The position numbers and the translations under genes were made by a program. Below, one piece after another: positions 1 to 16,957 of a DNA stretch of 64,000 nucleotides. Positions within the stretch are counted from its first letter, which is position 1, and every line of letters starts with the position of its first letter. A model generated the notes under the pieces. It was not told where the DNA came from and ran no database searches. It worked only from the letters and a program-made list of their open reading frames with translations. The DNA comes from Cristatella mucedo. Lineage: Eukaryota; Bryozoa; Phylactolaemata; Cristatellidae. The stretch spans positions 62,001 to 126,000 of the forward strand of contig WPIO01000155.1 of assembly GCA_009760855.2 (NCBI GenBank), given 5' to 3'.

Positions 1-959
1 ACTTCTGCAACGATTCACTTTGAAAGAAGACAAAGCCCGACCAGCTCCAGACCCAGACCCAAGGACCTACAGGATGTCAAGTGTGCTTGATGCCCCCGAT
101 TGCTTCTTCGTAGCAACTCCTAGGAAATAAACTATATCAGTTCTCAAACTAGCATAACGTACGACATAGTTATCTTGAGTAGCTAAGGATCCTGCAAATG
201 ATTTATATTCAGAATAAATTTCGTCACCTCTGAGAATATCTCGATACATCTACTACATATGTTTGCCTAATTACACCAGATCATCGCCTGAATGGCTGGT
301 ACTAGTTTCATTGATGCAATGGCTTTAATTGTTTTATTTTTATTGGTACTCACAACAGTAACACCAATTAAAGGAGTGGTCAAAGGAGGATTCAAAAAAT
401 GTTTGTCAGGAGTTGGGTACATATATTGTTGATAATGATAGCTACATTGTACTGCATTCCAAGAAAAGAGATCTATATTATTCGTGCCCGGTAAATTTGG
501 CTGTAATAGAAGCCATAACGATGGGCTAATTGCATTGGTGCTATCACGCATGGCGTGCATGGACAAAAATTCATTATTAAACCTAGACCAGCATGAAAAA
601 AGACACTAAACTCTTCCGGTTACAGTGATACCTGGCTTGTCACACATGCAGTATATCGTGCACGTGTAATCAAGCAAAGAGCACCGAAAAAGTCTAGTTT
701 ACGAGAGAGTACGTGGAAAGCCGACAACCAAAACCTTGGAATTTAGCAGGAGCAATGGAAAGGCACCACCTGGGAAGATTTACCTATACAGCCCCGAGTA
801 GAAGAGCAGGCAAGTTCGATAGCTCACTGGCCGAGTATTTAGACTACCTTGCTACGTATATTAGGCGTATATTTGGCAAGCCCTTGTGCATATCTTCAGT
901 ATTCGGATTTCAGGTACATCCACATCTCTGAACATAATAAACTGAAGCCACGTGCAGTT
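1..959. other. No supported gene
   Basis: Unique-looking, moderately AT-rich sequence. A 72-codon open frame at 713-931 (+) ends in a CAG followed by gtacat, which could be a splice donor, but it has no ATG at its start and no recognisable domain. I see no transposon signature before about 960. Confidence 0.5.
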
Positions 960-1185
960 TTTTGATCCTCTTAAACTTAGCCTTCTCATCTCGCCTGGCC
1001 ATCACTGGCACTGCACTGCAATGTTTTAGGTCCTATCTCAGTGGAGCTCATCAAAGTATTAGTGAGACAGCAGAATATTTATATCTATTGAATATTGAAA
1101 TACTAAAGAATACTGAAGTATATTATTAAAGATCATCCGAGGAACCACTTGAGTACGGGATCCCTGCACTAGAGAGCAACATCAG
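960..1185 (+). mobile_element. LN1 LINE reverse-transcriptase fragment
   Basis: Broken translation contains LAITGTALQC, RSYLSG and RSSEEPLEYGIP. These match the LN1 palm region seen more intact at 17947-18240 and 54060-54390, where it reads to the PQGS motif. Stops and frameshifts show a dead copy. It is truncated just where the catalytic PQG motif should follow, and is succeeded directly by an LN1 5' segment. Confidence 0.65.
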
Positions 1186-1189
1186 AAGA

Positions 1190-1560
1190 CGTTCAGCACT
1201 GACTGTGTGGACCTTTACCTAACTTCTTCTTAATACCTTCGGGCATTTCACTTATATCTTCGCTGTGACTGGCATTGAGCTGTCCTCGGACACGCTAATG
1301 AAACAGGACCTGCTTATCATGCAGTGTGATGTCTCCATGAGTCAATTCCAACCGGCTGGCCTTCTTCGGCAGCTCGGTAACAACCTGCCTGCATCCTGCG
1401 TTCACCCTACCACCTGTTCGTAGCATAGTGGTAATTTTGGAGTTAACAGCTGCTGGTATTTCACCGAGGCATTTTGTGAGGGAACATGAGGCAGCAGCCG
1501 GAGAGTACTAGGCGAAGGCCATACGATGGCTCACACCGCCTGGGCAACGCAGGCTCTCGA
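1190..1560 (+). mobile_element. LN1 LINE 5' segment (upstream of endonuclease)
   Basis: This stretch aligns by eye, with many substitutions, to 60858-61190, which in that copy lies directly upstream of the endonuclease domain. Shared words include GTGTGGACCTTTACCT, ATACCTTCGGG, CCGTCCTCGGA-like and CCTGCATCCTGCGTTC. No open frame survives, and the endonuclease does not follow here, so this is a truncated fragment. Confidence 0.55.
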
Positions 1561-1946
1561 CTGGTTGGGAGGCCGCCAAAATCCGGTGTGAGGCAGCTCA
1601 AGCCCCAAATCATTCAGTGACATCTGTGAGGACATCCATCTACCACAAACTGCCACCAGCTGACATGGTTTGGAACGAACAATAGCTCCACAGCGAAAAA
1701 AATGCAGGAACTATAAGGGCTGACGAGGGAGTACAGAGTGGGAGGGGATGGCTAGATCCCTTGATGGCTGGAGCCGTCTACAGTGCCGGTCTAGAGTTTG
1801 TAGAATGGGCATGGCCGGCGGGGTTGGCAGAATACAGTCCTCGGTGTTGGAGCCAGCAGACTCGTCGCTCGGTTGCCCTATCCAGCCCGACAAAAGGTCG
1901 TTCGGAGGGCTGTCACACCTATGTAGAGCGTTTGAATAGAGACCAA
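1561..1946. other. No supported gene
   Basis: Open frames of 63-84 codons on both strands overlap each other over 1711-1982 and show no domain. Nothing else is recognisable. Confidence 0.45.
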
Positions 1947-2112
1947 AAAATACTAGCTGATTCAATAGCCTCTTTTGTATAGCGACACAGGAGTCTTTAC
2001 GGCTATGCCCACCGCCTGCAGCTGCTATAAAGGATTGCCCACCGCATGATTTGAACCCACGACCACGGGACCGAGATCGTGAAAAGTAACTACCTTACCC
2101 AGTGTGACACCA
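1947..2112 (-). mobile_element. SINE-A copy (tRNA-derived SINE)
   Basis: Reverse complement carries the SINE-A landmarks in order: an A-box-like TGGGTAAGG, the B-box region TGGGTTCAAATC, the body with TTTATAGCAGC and GGCGGTGGGCATAGCCGTAAAG, and the tail GAGGCTATTGAATCAGCTAG. It is moderately diverged from the copy at 36898. Confidence 0.8.
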
Positions 2113-2364
2113 CACAAGAATCTCTTACGGTGCAATACAAAAGACACGCATATTTTCTACTTACTCTGGAACTGAAAATTGAAAGTTCCATTAACGGGAG
2201 TTGTAAGATTCTGCACCCTTGGCAATTTATATCCCACTTCGCTGTGGTGTAAAAAAAGAATCATACAACTGAAGCTATTACTGGTAAACTTTGTTGTATT
2301 CATAATTCTCCTAAGAACTGCTACCACACTTTGAGGTTCCAGTGTCACCAACATCAATCCCACT

Positions 2365-2855
2365 TCATAATAATAAAAATAATGCAATTGATAAAGTGCC
2401 CTTGGATAACTCAATCTCTGTCTAAGCGCTTTACATTTGCTGCAAAGGAAACACGATTGAGCGGTATCATGCATGATAAACAACATGAATGACATCGTTA
2501 GTGGTGACACGCACAGGTCAGCATGCAGATGTTGTTAGTGGCAGAATGCTCAGTGTCAGCATGCATAAACACATAAAGGACGAATCACAGAAACCACTAA
2601 ATGATGTCGTATGTAAAAGTGTTTTTAATTACTTTTTAAATGTGATCAAGTCAGGGAATGTCGCGATGCAAGTCAAGAATGAGTTCCAGGCTTTGGGAGC
2701 ATACGAACTAAATGCACGGTCTCCAAAGAATTTGGGGTTTGTACGAGGTATAGGTAAACAGTTAGATTGTGAAATGCGGGTGGTATGATGCTTGGCCTGG
2801 TGGCTGAGCAGATCTGATAGGTAGGCTGGAGCCAATGAATGAAAGGACGTAAAAA
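2365..2855 (-). mobile_element. LN1 LINE 3' end, truncated
   Basis: Read on the minus strand, this encodes decayed C-terminal LN1 sequence (AYLSDLL, QAKHHTT, PRTNPKFFGDRAFSSYAPKAWNSF), then the 3' UTR rich in GCATGC words, then the hairpin tail (AAGCGCTTAGACAGAGATTG) and a TTATT-rich end. It is 5'-truncated, as is usual for target-primed insertions. Confidence 0.85.
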
Positions 2856-2884
2856 TTCTTTCCTTCTACAGGCACCAACACCCG

Positions 2885-3105
2885 TTAAATGAACAATAAA
2901 ATAATGATAATGCATTTGCATAGCACCCTCAGAGAACTGTCTTTTTCTAGGCACTTTACATTTGATGCAAAGGAAGCATGATCGAATGATTAGTGGTAGC
3001 ATGCCCAATGCCAACAAGTGTGACATGGTTAGAGATGACATGCACAAAGTAAGCACGCAAATATGGTTTGTGGCACCAGGTGTTGTGTCAGCAAGCTGAT
3101 CATTA
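2885..3105 (-). mobile_element. LN1 LINE 3' UTR and tail, old copy
   Basis: A second, more diverged LN1 3' end lies beside the previous one in the same orientation. It has the tail hairpin (GTGCCTAGAAAAAGACAG), GCAAA before it and TCATTATTTTATT at the extreme 3' end. Only about 220 bases remain. Confidence 0.75.
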
Positions 3106-3179
3106 GGCGAAGAAAGTGATTCATTCCTGCCAGATGCCTTGTGGAACTTGGTTTAAATATGCCTTACCCTCTTTTAATT

Positions 3180-4165
3180 TGTAATTTATGTCCGTCAGCA
3201 ACTCCACAAAGTCATAAAGACCATGTGGGCGTTACGCAGGAGAGTTCTGTATAGCGCACTCACAGCCTAAGTGGCTTTCGGTACGCATTCGGTAGCCAAC
3301 AGACTTCGTCTCACGCAACAAAGAGAAAGTGAGAAGCATAGCAGAGTTAGGAGAGCAGTTGAGGTAGTGAGTAGCATAGAAGTAGCAGTTCAGGACCGCT
3401 GAAAAAGATGTGCCATAGTCGGCACTTGGAGAGTAGATGTCGTTGCGTAAGAATTGTGGAAGCGAGTTCCACAGCCTAGGACCTGCAGAGCTAAAGCTTC
3501 TGTCGCCAACTGTCTTTAAGCGGATGAATGGGACAGCTAATTTATTGTCCACACAGGACCTGAGGGCGCGAACGGGCTGAAACTGATGTAGCAGTTCAAC
3601 TAGGTAAGAAGGAGCCAAGCCGTGGCGGGCCTTGTGGGTCAGCATAAGAACTTTGCTCCGTATCCTTTGCTCAACCGGCAACCATCCTAGCTCTTCCAGC
3701 AAATGTGACACGTGCTCAAACCACTGAGACTTGAAGACCAGCCTTGCAGCCATATTCATAGTCCGCTGTAGTGGCATAATAGATTTCTTTGGTAGCCCAG
3801 CCAAAAGGGAATTACAATAATCAAGCCGAGACCGAACTAAAGAGCTAGTTAAATTTTTTACAAGCCACTGTGGGAGACAGCTTCTAATCTTGGATAGGGA
3901 TCGGATGTGATGGCTAGCTGTAGAGGCAGTCTTCTGAATGAAGCTTTTGAAATTGAGGCAGCTGTCGAACACGACACCTAGATTACGAGCACGTGGTGAC
4001 GGTCGCACAATAGCATTGCCTATTAGAACAGCAAAGCCTTTTAATCCAGCCACACGCTTAGGGTGTCCTATGAGAAGCAGTTCGGTTTTATCGTCATTTA
4101 ATTTCAGGAAGTTTTCCGACATCCAGGGTCGAATATCGGCAAGGCAAGCATTCAGTTATATCCTA
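3180..4165 (-). pseudogene. LN2 LINE reverse-transcriptase C-terminal region
   Basis: A minus-strand frame of 296 codons (3232-4122) encodes the C-terminal half of a LINE polymerase: ENFLKLNDDKTELLLIGHPK at its start, then ARNLGVVFD, RLDYCNSLLAGLP, GWLPVEQRIRSKVLMLTHKA and DRSFSSAGPRLWNSLP. The catalytic palm (PQGS, YADD) is missing because the copy is 5'-truncated. The 3' UTR ends at GGAGTTGCTGACGGA without a poly(A) or microsatellite tail. The same 3' end recurs at 35336, 10655, 22390 and 52455, defining family LN2. The residual frame is long, so the copy is fairly young, but it cannot encode an active enzyme. Confidence 0.88.
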
Positions 4166-4734
4166 TTACAGATTGAGCCGAGCTAAAAATAAAGTATGGT
4201 CTCCATGGTTGGTTTGAAAAGTCACCAGCCACCAAGGACTCACTAGTCATTCATGATATAATGCAAGCGAAATGTTTACTCCGCTACCTCGTGTCCGACG
4301 AAGTCCGAGCTCTTTCTGTTAAGGGGCAAGCCTAAATTTCTATCAAAGCAGTTGAACTCAGCATCCTGCCATCTTTGTGTGAAAGTCCGAAACCCCCATC
4401 CCGGGAAACAATAAATCGGCGTCATAATGTCAGCACAAAACAGAAGACCAGCTGCTCTCGAGGTATAGGAATAGTCTCGGATATACTATATTTCTGCAGA
4501 TTAAAACAAATATGTACAAAGCTGTTTGTCGCATAAACCAACGATCCTGTCTGGTAGTGGAAATCCTGCATTCCATGTGTTAAAGTATCAAAGGCTCACG
4601 TTGTTTACTATTTTAATGAGTTGATATCCTCAAAGAAATGTATTACTCCTGATACTAAGCTTTTGTTCTCATGCTCCCGCTCTCCCTATCTGACTTAGGT
4701 GTCACATGCCTTCTGTTCTACCACCAACTACTTT

Positions 4735-4865
4735 GGCTCCAGTCGATTATAATCGACCGGAGCCAGAGTGTTATTCGGGGCACAAGTAATTACTTGCGCC
4801 CTTAATAAACTTCAAACACCCTGGAAACCGTACCGTCATTTCAATGCTCCCCTAAGCATTGAAAT
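4735..4865. repeat. Cluster of three consecutive hairpins
   Basis: Three strong inverted repeats lie within 131 bases. First, 4735-4764: GGCTCC...GGAGCC arms around the perfect palindrome GTCGATTATAATCGAC. Second, 4779-4802: GGGC...GCCC around CAAGTAATTACTTG. Third, 4838-4848 with 4855-4865: ATTTCAATGCT and its exact complement, six-base loop. The first two each have one A/C mismatch at the junction of outer and inner arms. Confidence 0.8.
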
Positions 4866-5707
4866 TACTACAGATCCGAGCGAATGGCCATGCTATGCGA
4901 TTGTGCTATATGAAACTGTGAACTTCGTGACCAATGGCGACAGCGACGTGCCTATGTATGCGACTTGCCATTTGACCTGTCCTTACTCCCCAGTGCTTTG
5001 CTTGCCTTATCACTACTGAGTGACTGCTACCGCCCTCGGTTTCCCATCAACCAGCGGCTACGAGTGATTTGCATGCTGTTCTTTATCTTTGGCCTTGGCC
5101 TTGCTTGGATCCCTTGCTTTCCTTTATCTTTGGCCTTGGCCTTGCTTGGACCCCTTGCTTTTCATCTATTCTTGTCTAGTGCTTCTCTCGCAGCCAGCTT
5201 ACGTCACCGAAGTTGAGATCGAGTGCGCCTTAGGTGCCGTGCAGTAGGCTTGTGGCTGCTGGTAATATTCGTAATAAATTGTGAAACAAGTTCACGCTCT
5301 TCCTCAGTAATCTATTCTCGAGCGGCGCTCGAATCTAAAGCCCACAGCTGCATGACGAACGCGCCATGAGAGGCATTCCTCCACGGACCAGTCTAAAGAG
5401 AAGTGCCTTCTACAGAAATCCAATCATCCTTGGAAAAGGCGTCCTCCGCGGAGGGAGAGCGGAATTCTCACGTGCAGCGAGAGAACCGACGGCGCCCTAC
5501 TCTGGTAGCCTTTTCAGCCCTGGCTGATAAAGCGATTGCTTGCACCTCCTTCTCGCCAGTCGAGTCCTCTTACCAAATACCAAATTACCAATACCGAGCG
5601 GCCCACAGCTGCCTCTACTGGCGAGACCGTAACTCTCACATCGGATCCTAACGAGGTGGTGGGTGATTATCGCAGCCAGCCACAGCATGCCTTTTGGTAT
5701 TGGCCAT
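4866..5707. other. No supported gene; short tandem duplication
   Basis: No convincing gene. A 41-bp unit beginning CTTTATCTTTGGCC is tandemly duplicated at 5081-5162. The duplication extends an open frame at 4965-5216 without giving it a recognisable domain. Confidence 0.5.
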
Positions 5708-5851
5708 AATAATATAATTCATTTGTATAGCGCCCCAAGAGAATTTAATCTCTATTCAGGCGCTTCACATATGCCTCGGGGCTCGAGCCCACGACCTCAG
5801 CCAGGCCTTGATCGGGGCGAGCACCTTAACCGCTGGACCAAACCAGCTAAG
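5708..5851 (-). mobile_element. SINE-B copy (tRNA-derived SINE)
   Basis: On the minus strand the element starts TGGTCCAGCGGTTAAGG (A-box region), has the B-box-like GGGCTCGAGCCCC, and ends in the hairpin GCGCCTGAAT-AGAGAT-AAATTCTCTTGGGGCGC followed by TATACAAATGAATTAT. It is one of the best-preserved SINE-B copies and shows the 3' tail shared with LN1. Confidence 0.85.
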
Positions 5852-6410
5852 CATCATTGCTACTATCGCCTGTCCGCCCCGCCCCCGCCCCCAGGGCCAA
5901 GGTAATGCAGCAGCCAGCCAGAGCTCAGGCAGTCAGGTGCCCGTTGTCCGCTGCCTATCAGATTACTCACGAGCACTTCAGATAGAGAGGCTCGCGGTCA
6001 CCTCAGCCGTGCAGCCAGCCAGCCCTTGTCCACTGCCCATCCCATTACCCTCGTGCATCCCACTCAGATGACAATGTTCGGTTGGGCAACCGCAGGGTCT
6101 CGGTGAAAGTGCAGGGGTCGAATGCCAGACCCAGCCAGCCTGAACGCCCCCCCACCAGCCGTCACTGTGCTCTCGGTAGGCTTCGGGTTAGGAATTGCTG
6201 CAGCCGCACGCACAATGGGGTACATCTTGGGGGGGGGGAGAAAATACTCGGCCGAGAACTTGCAGTCGAATCGTAACCTGAACGTCGCATCTAGAAAAGC
6301 TGCGACGATTGCCGGTCGATCCGACTTTTGCTTGCACTAAAAAGTTAAGACCATGCGTCAGCCTAGTTTTTCCGTCGTTAGAGAGCTCCGAGCACTAAGC
6401 CTGCGACGGA
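5852..6410. other. No supported gene
   Basis: GC-rich sequence with repeated CAGCCAGCC words and a run of nine G at about 6231-6239. Overlapping 64-87-codon frames run on the same strand in different phases, none with a domain. Confidence 0.45.
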
Positions 6411-6418
6411 TTGGCACA

Positions 6419-6590
6419 TGTGATGGCACACTAGGTAAGGCGGCTGCTTTCACGACCTTGCTCCCGAGGTCGTGGGTTCGATTCCTGTGGTGGGCGATCC
6501 TGTATCGCCACTGCAAGCGGTAGTGATAGCCGTAAAGGCTCTTCTGTAAGTATATAAAAGAGGCTGCTTAATCAGCTAGGATTTATGTAC
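6419..6590 (+). mobile_element. SINE-A copy
   Basis: Landmarks: A-box region TGGCACACTAGGTAAGG, exact Pol III B box GGTTCGATTCC, body GGTGGGCGATCCTGTATCGCC, AAGCGGTAGTGATAGCCGTA, and tail AAGAGGCTGCTTAATCAGCT. Confidence 0.88.
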
Positions 6591-6659
6591 CTCACCCATA
6601 AGCTCCTCGCTCATAAGGATTTTACGAGTTAGGGGTTACGAGTTGCTGAACTCTAGCGG

Positions 6660-6836
6660 CTACTGATGCATGGGAAAGCTAACCATGTTATTCGTTCTTT
6701 TTTCGTTTTTCAAGCATGATTTTACTTACCATTCAATTGCATTTTCCTTTGCAGCAAATTTAAAGCGCCTAGAAAGAGATTAAGTTCTCTGGGGGCGCTT
6801 TATCAAGTACATTATTATTATTATTATTATTATTAA
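6660..6836 (+). mobile_element. LN1 LINE 3' tail
   Basis: Severely 5'-truncated LN1: the end of the 3' UTR (TTTTTCAAGCATGATTTTAC), the tail GCAAATTTAAAGCGCC, the hairpin AGAGATTAAGTTCTCT closing with GGGCGC, then TTATCAAGTACATT and (ATT)n. Confidence 0.88.
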
Positions 6837-6876
6837 AGCTACACGGCTCCACCATGCTTCATTCGCGTAGCTAGCG

Positions 6877-6912
6877 CCCCCCCCCCCCGGCGGGCGGGGC
6901 GGCGCGGGGCCG
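6877..6912. repeat. Homopolymer C run followed by G-rich block
   Basis: Twelve C residues are followed directly by GGCGGGCGGGGCGGCGCGGGG. The block can pair with the C run or form a G-quadruplex on the + strand. Confidence 0.7.
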
Positions 6913-7111
6913 GTAGAAAAGAAATCGCTAACGTGCGTCAGCCAGCTGTGCTTGCCTAGGCGCTAAGCTACTCACGCTGAAGCAGCTTAGCAGCTCGGCT
7001 GGTGGATATGGTGGAGTTTTGGGTGTGCAGCGTTCGAGTCGTCTGCGGTCTGTAAGAGAGAAAGCCAGCTCTGTGTAAGATAAGATGCTGTTCATGTTAT
7101 CACTAACCATC

Positions 7112-7114
7112 ATG

Positions 7115-7147
<33 letters not shown>

Positions 7148-7235
7148 CACTTGATAAAGCGCCCTCAGAGAACTTAATCTCTCTCTGGGCGCTTTACATT
7201 TGCCGCAAAGGGGAGTGCAATTGAACGGTGAGTAA
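7112..7235 (-). mobile_element. LN1 LINE 3' tail
   Basis: (AAT)n, then TGCACTTGATAAAGCGCCCT, the inverted hairpin sequence and GCTTTACATTTGCCGCAAA. Only the 3' terminus remains. It forms a tail-to-tail pair with the + strand tail that follows. Confidence 0.88.
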
Positions 7236-7239
7236 AATC

Positions 7240-7345
7240 ACGACACTCTCCCTTTGCAGCGTATGCAAATAGCATAGAAAGAGATTGAGCTCCCTGCGGC
7301 TGCTTAACGACATTTCTTCTCCTTGTTATTATTATTACCATTATT
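7240..7345 (+). mobile_element. LN1 LINE 3' tail, diverged
   Basis: TTTGCAGCGTATGCAAATAG, AGAAAGAGATTGAGCTCCCT and (TTA)n identify an LN1 terminus in the opposite orientation to its neighbour. It lies just upstream of the first recognised exon of RING gene 1. Confidence 0.75.
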
Positions 7346-7523
7346 AAGAACGTAAACAGATTTTAGAGATAATGAAGGGAATGAAGCCCAAGAATCGACG
7401 CTTCACTTTATTGGGTTAAAAACGTTTAGCTATTGTGACGTCAGCTTGCTGGCGATCCACTCCGTATCAGAGGAAGCGCTCTCTCTAAGCTTCGATTCCT
7501 CACAGAAGCAGCTCTTTGAACGC

Positions 7524-14382
<6,859 letters not shown>

Positions 14383-14384
14383 GA

Positions 14385-14390
14385 AATAAA
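14385..14390 (+). terminator. Poly(A) signal of RING gene 1
   Basis: AATAAA lies three bases after the TGA stop, followed by the GT-containing GTTCTGGTTGAG. If used, the 3' UTR is only about 20-30 bases long. Confidence 0.55.
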
Positions 14391-14514
14391 GTTCTGGTTG
14401 AGTAAGCAACCGTGAGCTTCCTCATTTGCATACCTACAGTTGATATTATTGCAGCTCTTAACTTAGGTTTAGAAAATTCATGGAATGGAGGCGGGATAAT
14501 CTTACGAGACGAAA

Positions 14515-14935
14515 GAAATTGAGTAGGAGACCGTAGAGAGGAAGTGGGAGACAGAAGAGAGGAAAGTAAGAGACGGAAGAGAAAAGAGTACGAGACGGAA
14601 GAGAGGGAGTATGAAACGGAAGAGATGAGAATAAGAGACGGTAGTGAGAGAGCAAGAGATGAAAGAGAGAAGAGTAAGAGAATGTATAGAGGAAGTAGGA
14701 GTCAATTGAGATAAGAGTTTTAAGAGACAAAAGAAAGAGGCTTGGAGATGGTAGAGAGGAAGTAAGAGACGGAGACAAGAGTGCAGGAGATGAAAGCGAG
14801 AAGACTTTTGAGAGATGGATGATATTGGAGTAGGAGACGGTAGATAGGAGACAGAGAGTGAGGATTTTACCGAGAAACTTGATGAGAGAGGCGTAACGAT
14901 GGACGATATGAGTGGGTACAGGCATCAGCACTTTC
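14515..14935. repeat. Degenerate purine-rich (GA) minisatellite
   Basis: Imperfect repeats built on GTAAGAGACGGAAGAGAGGA, unit roughly 22-32 bases. This is the only long tract in the window with purines on the + strand. It explains the leucine/serine-rich minus-strand frame 14458-15051. Confidence 0.8.
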
Positions 14936-14948
14936 GCAGCGTAGCGTG

Positions 14949-15885
14949 ATTCAGAAATCGGAAAGTTTAATGCTCCCAATCGGCTCTGCCAGCATATGTG
15001 CTGTTGAATTTGCACGAAATCTAGGCATTCTGTTCCAAAGCGAGCTTTCATTAGACGACCACATAAACTCCACAGTAAAGCTTGCCTACTTTCAACTGCA
15101 TAACCTTGCTACAATTCGGGCTTGCTTAGACAGGGATACTACATCCAAACATGGTCCATGCATTTGTGACATCCCATCATGACTTCTGAAACTCACAGCT
15201 AGTTGATCTACCAGCCTATTCAATCAGACATATGCAGCTGGTGCACAACTCTGCAGCTAGGCTTGTTTTTTGTGAGTGTCGCATTTGCCACATCACTTCA
15301 ATTCTCGCCGACCTGCACTGACTTCCAGTCAAGCAACGGATCGACTTCAAGGTTTAATCACGCACTTTCATGTTCAATCACTCTTTGGCTCCAGCCTACC
15401 TATTAGATCTACTACCCCACCAGGCTAATAATCACACCAATCTCTTTTCAGAATCTCGTCGTTTATCTACACCTCGTACGAACATCAAAGTCTTTGAAGA
15501 CCACGTCTTAAGTTTGTATGCTCCCAAAGCGTGAACTCACTTCCGACTTGCGTCGCGACATCCCCTGACTTGACCGCATTTGAAAAAAAAACTAACAACG
15601 CATCTTTCTATCACAGCATATGGTCTGTCCATATTATTCGTTCTCTGCGTGCTTATGCATGCTCGCACTGTTCATGCTGCCACTAACCATATTTGAATGC
15701 TGACCCTGTGCAAGTCACCCCTAACCATTTTTGCTAACCATTTTTGCTTGTCGTTGAGCATTATACCACTCACCATTCGATCGGGCTTCATTTGCAGCAA
15801 ACGTAAGTGCCTATAAAAAGATGGAGTTATCTGAGGGAGCTACATTAAATGTATTGTTGTTATTATTATTATTATTATAGCTATT
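14949..15885 (+). mobile_element. LN1 LINE C-terminal region and 3' tail
   Basis: Starts inside the polymerase (IQKSESLMLPIGSASI, ARNLGILFQSELSLDDHINS, QLHNLATIRACLDRDTTSK) and runs with frameshifts to the 3' UTR, the tail AAGATGGAGTTATCTGAGGG and (TTA)n. Internal stops and a degraded tail hairpin show an inactive copy. Confidence 0.85.
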
Positions 15886-16011
15886 ATAAGTGTGAGAACT
15901 TGATTATATTTGCAAATTGGCATACGTAGCTGCCACAGGCCTTCATAATTGAAATTGAGCGTTTAATTGCTAAAGCTCTACGCTGGTTGGCCTGATTTTT
16001 AAATATAAATA

Positions 16012-16151
16012 AATATAATTCATTTGTATAGCGCCCCAAGAGAACTAAATCTCTATGCAGGTGCTTCACAAATGCCTCGAGGCTCGAGTCCACGACCTCA
16101 GCCAGACCTTAGTCGGGGCAAGCCCCTTAACCGCTGGACCAACCCAGCTCG
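16012..16151 (-). mobile_element. SINE-B copy
   Basis: Minus strand: TGGTCCAGCGGTTAAGG, GGCTCGAG B-box region, AAGCACCTGCATAGAGATTT tail hairpin, then GCGCTATACAAATGAATTAT. It lies head-to-head with the + copy that follows. Confidence 0.85.
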
Positions 16152-16272
16152 TTTAATGTGCTCGCCCTGACCCAGGTCTGGACGAGGTCGTGGGTTCAAG
16201 CCCAGCGGCATATTTGAAGTGCCTGAATTGAGATTAGGTTCTCTTAGGGTGCCATACAAATGAATGATTTAT
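16150..16272 (+). mobile_element. SINE-B copy, inverted partner
   Basis: GAGGTCGTGGGTTCAAGCCC B-box region, GTGCCTGAATTGAGATTAGG, TTCTCTTAGGGTGCCATACA, AATGAATGATT. The 5' end is fused to the preceding minus-strand copy at AACCCAGCTCG. Confidence 0.8.
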
Positions 16273-16800
16273 ATATATTTATATAAATACCTCAGCTACC
16301 CGCTGAAGAACCCTGCATGACGAGAGTAGCGGAAGACGGCAGCAACTAAGAGAGCGCCTATACTTTAAGGTACAGAGCCTATGCCGGTAAGCGAAGTGAA
16401 ATTTATTCGACCGGGACGGAGGGATGCAGGCAACCGAATACAGCAGCGATGTCGTGCAGAAACTGCGGTATTTAGCTACGGCCACACTTCCTAAGGCTGT
16501 CTGCTTGATACATCTCTTTGGCTTTCATGCTTTCTAGCCACGGGTAAGCAAATTACTAGCTTCAAGCCATCAAATTCGGAAACCGCAAATAATAAAGATA
16601 GGAGCAGTTATAGTCTGGCTAATTTAGCACGCCGCCACTTCAATACCTCATAATTTGTTCCTAGTCCTTATAATTCCAGCAACGAATAAACTAGCCTACC
16701 TTTTTTATAGGGTTTGGTGCTTAGGCCACAGATTTCACAACGCGGTCCTAGCTGCCGAGCTACATATAGTAGCATTTTGGCGGGCTGCTACTCTCGAGAC
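16273..16800. other. No supported gene
   Basis: No domain found. The frame that later runs through the 30-bp repeat begins here at 16655, with LVLIIPATNKLAYLFYRVW. Confidence 0.4.
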
Positions 16801-16957
16801 TATGGATACGCTGAAAGCTGAGGTCGGGACTATGGATACGCTGAAGGCCGAGGTGGGGACTATAGATACGCTGAAGGCCGAGGTCGGGACTATGGAAGCG
16901 CTGAAGGCCGAGGTTGAGAATGTGGACGTGCTGAAGGCAGAGGTCGGTACAATGGAT
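16801..16957 (+). repeat. 30-bp coding-like repeat, left part (5.2 units)
   Basis: Units of 30 bases starting TATGGATACGCTGAAGGCCG encode the decapeptide MDTLKAEVGT five times with variants (IDTLKAEVGT, MEALKAEVEN, VDVLKAEVGT). Several differences fall at third positions. The array is cut by an LN1 insertion and resumes at 18327. It could be a relic of a coiled-coil protein. Confidence 0.85.

Noticed and set aside
3232-4122. 296-codon frame as a host gene
   Set aside because: It is the C-terminal part of a LINE polymerase with a matching copy at 35379-35699 and further relatives in the window.
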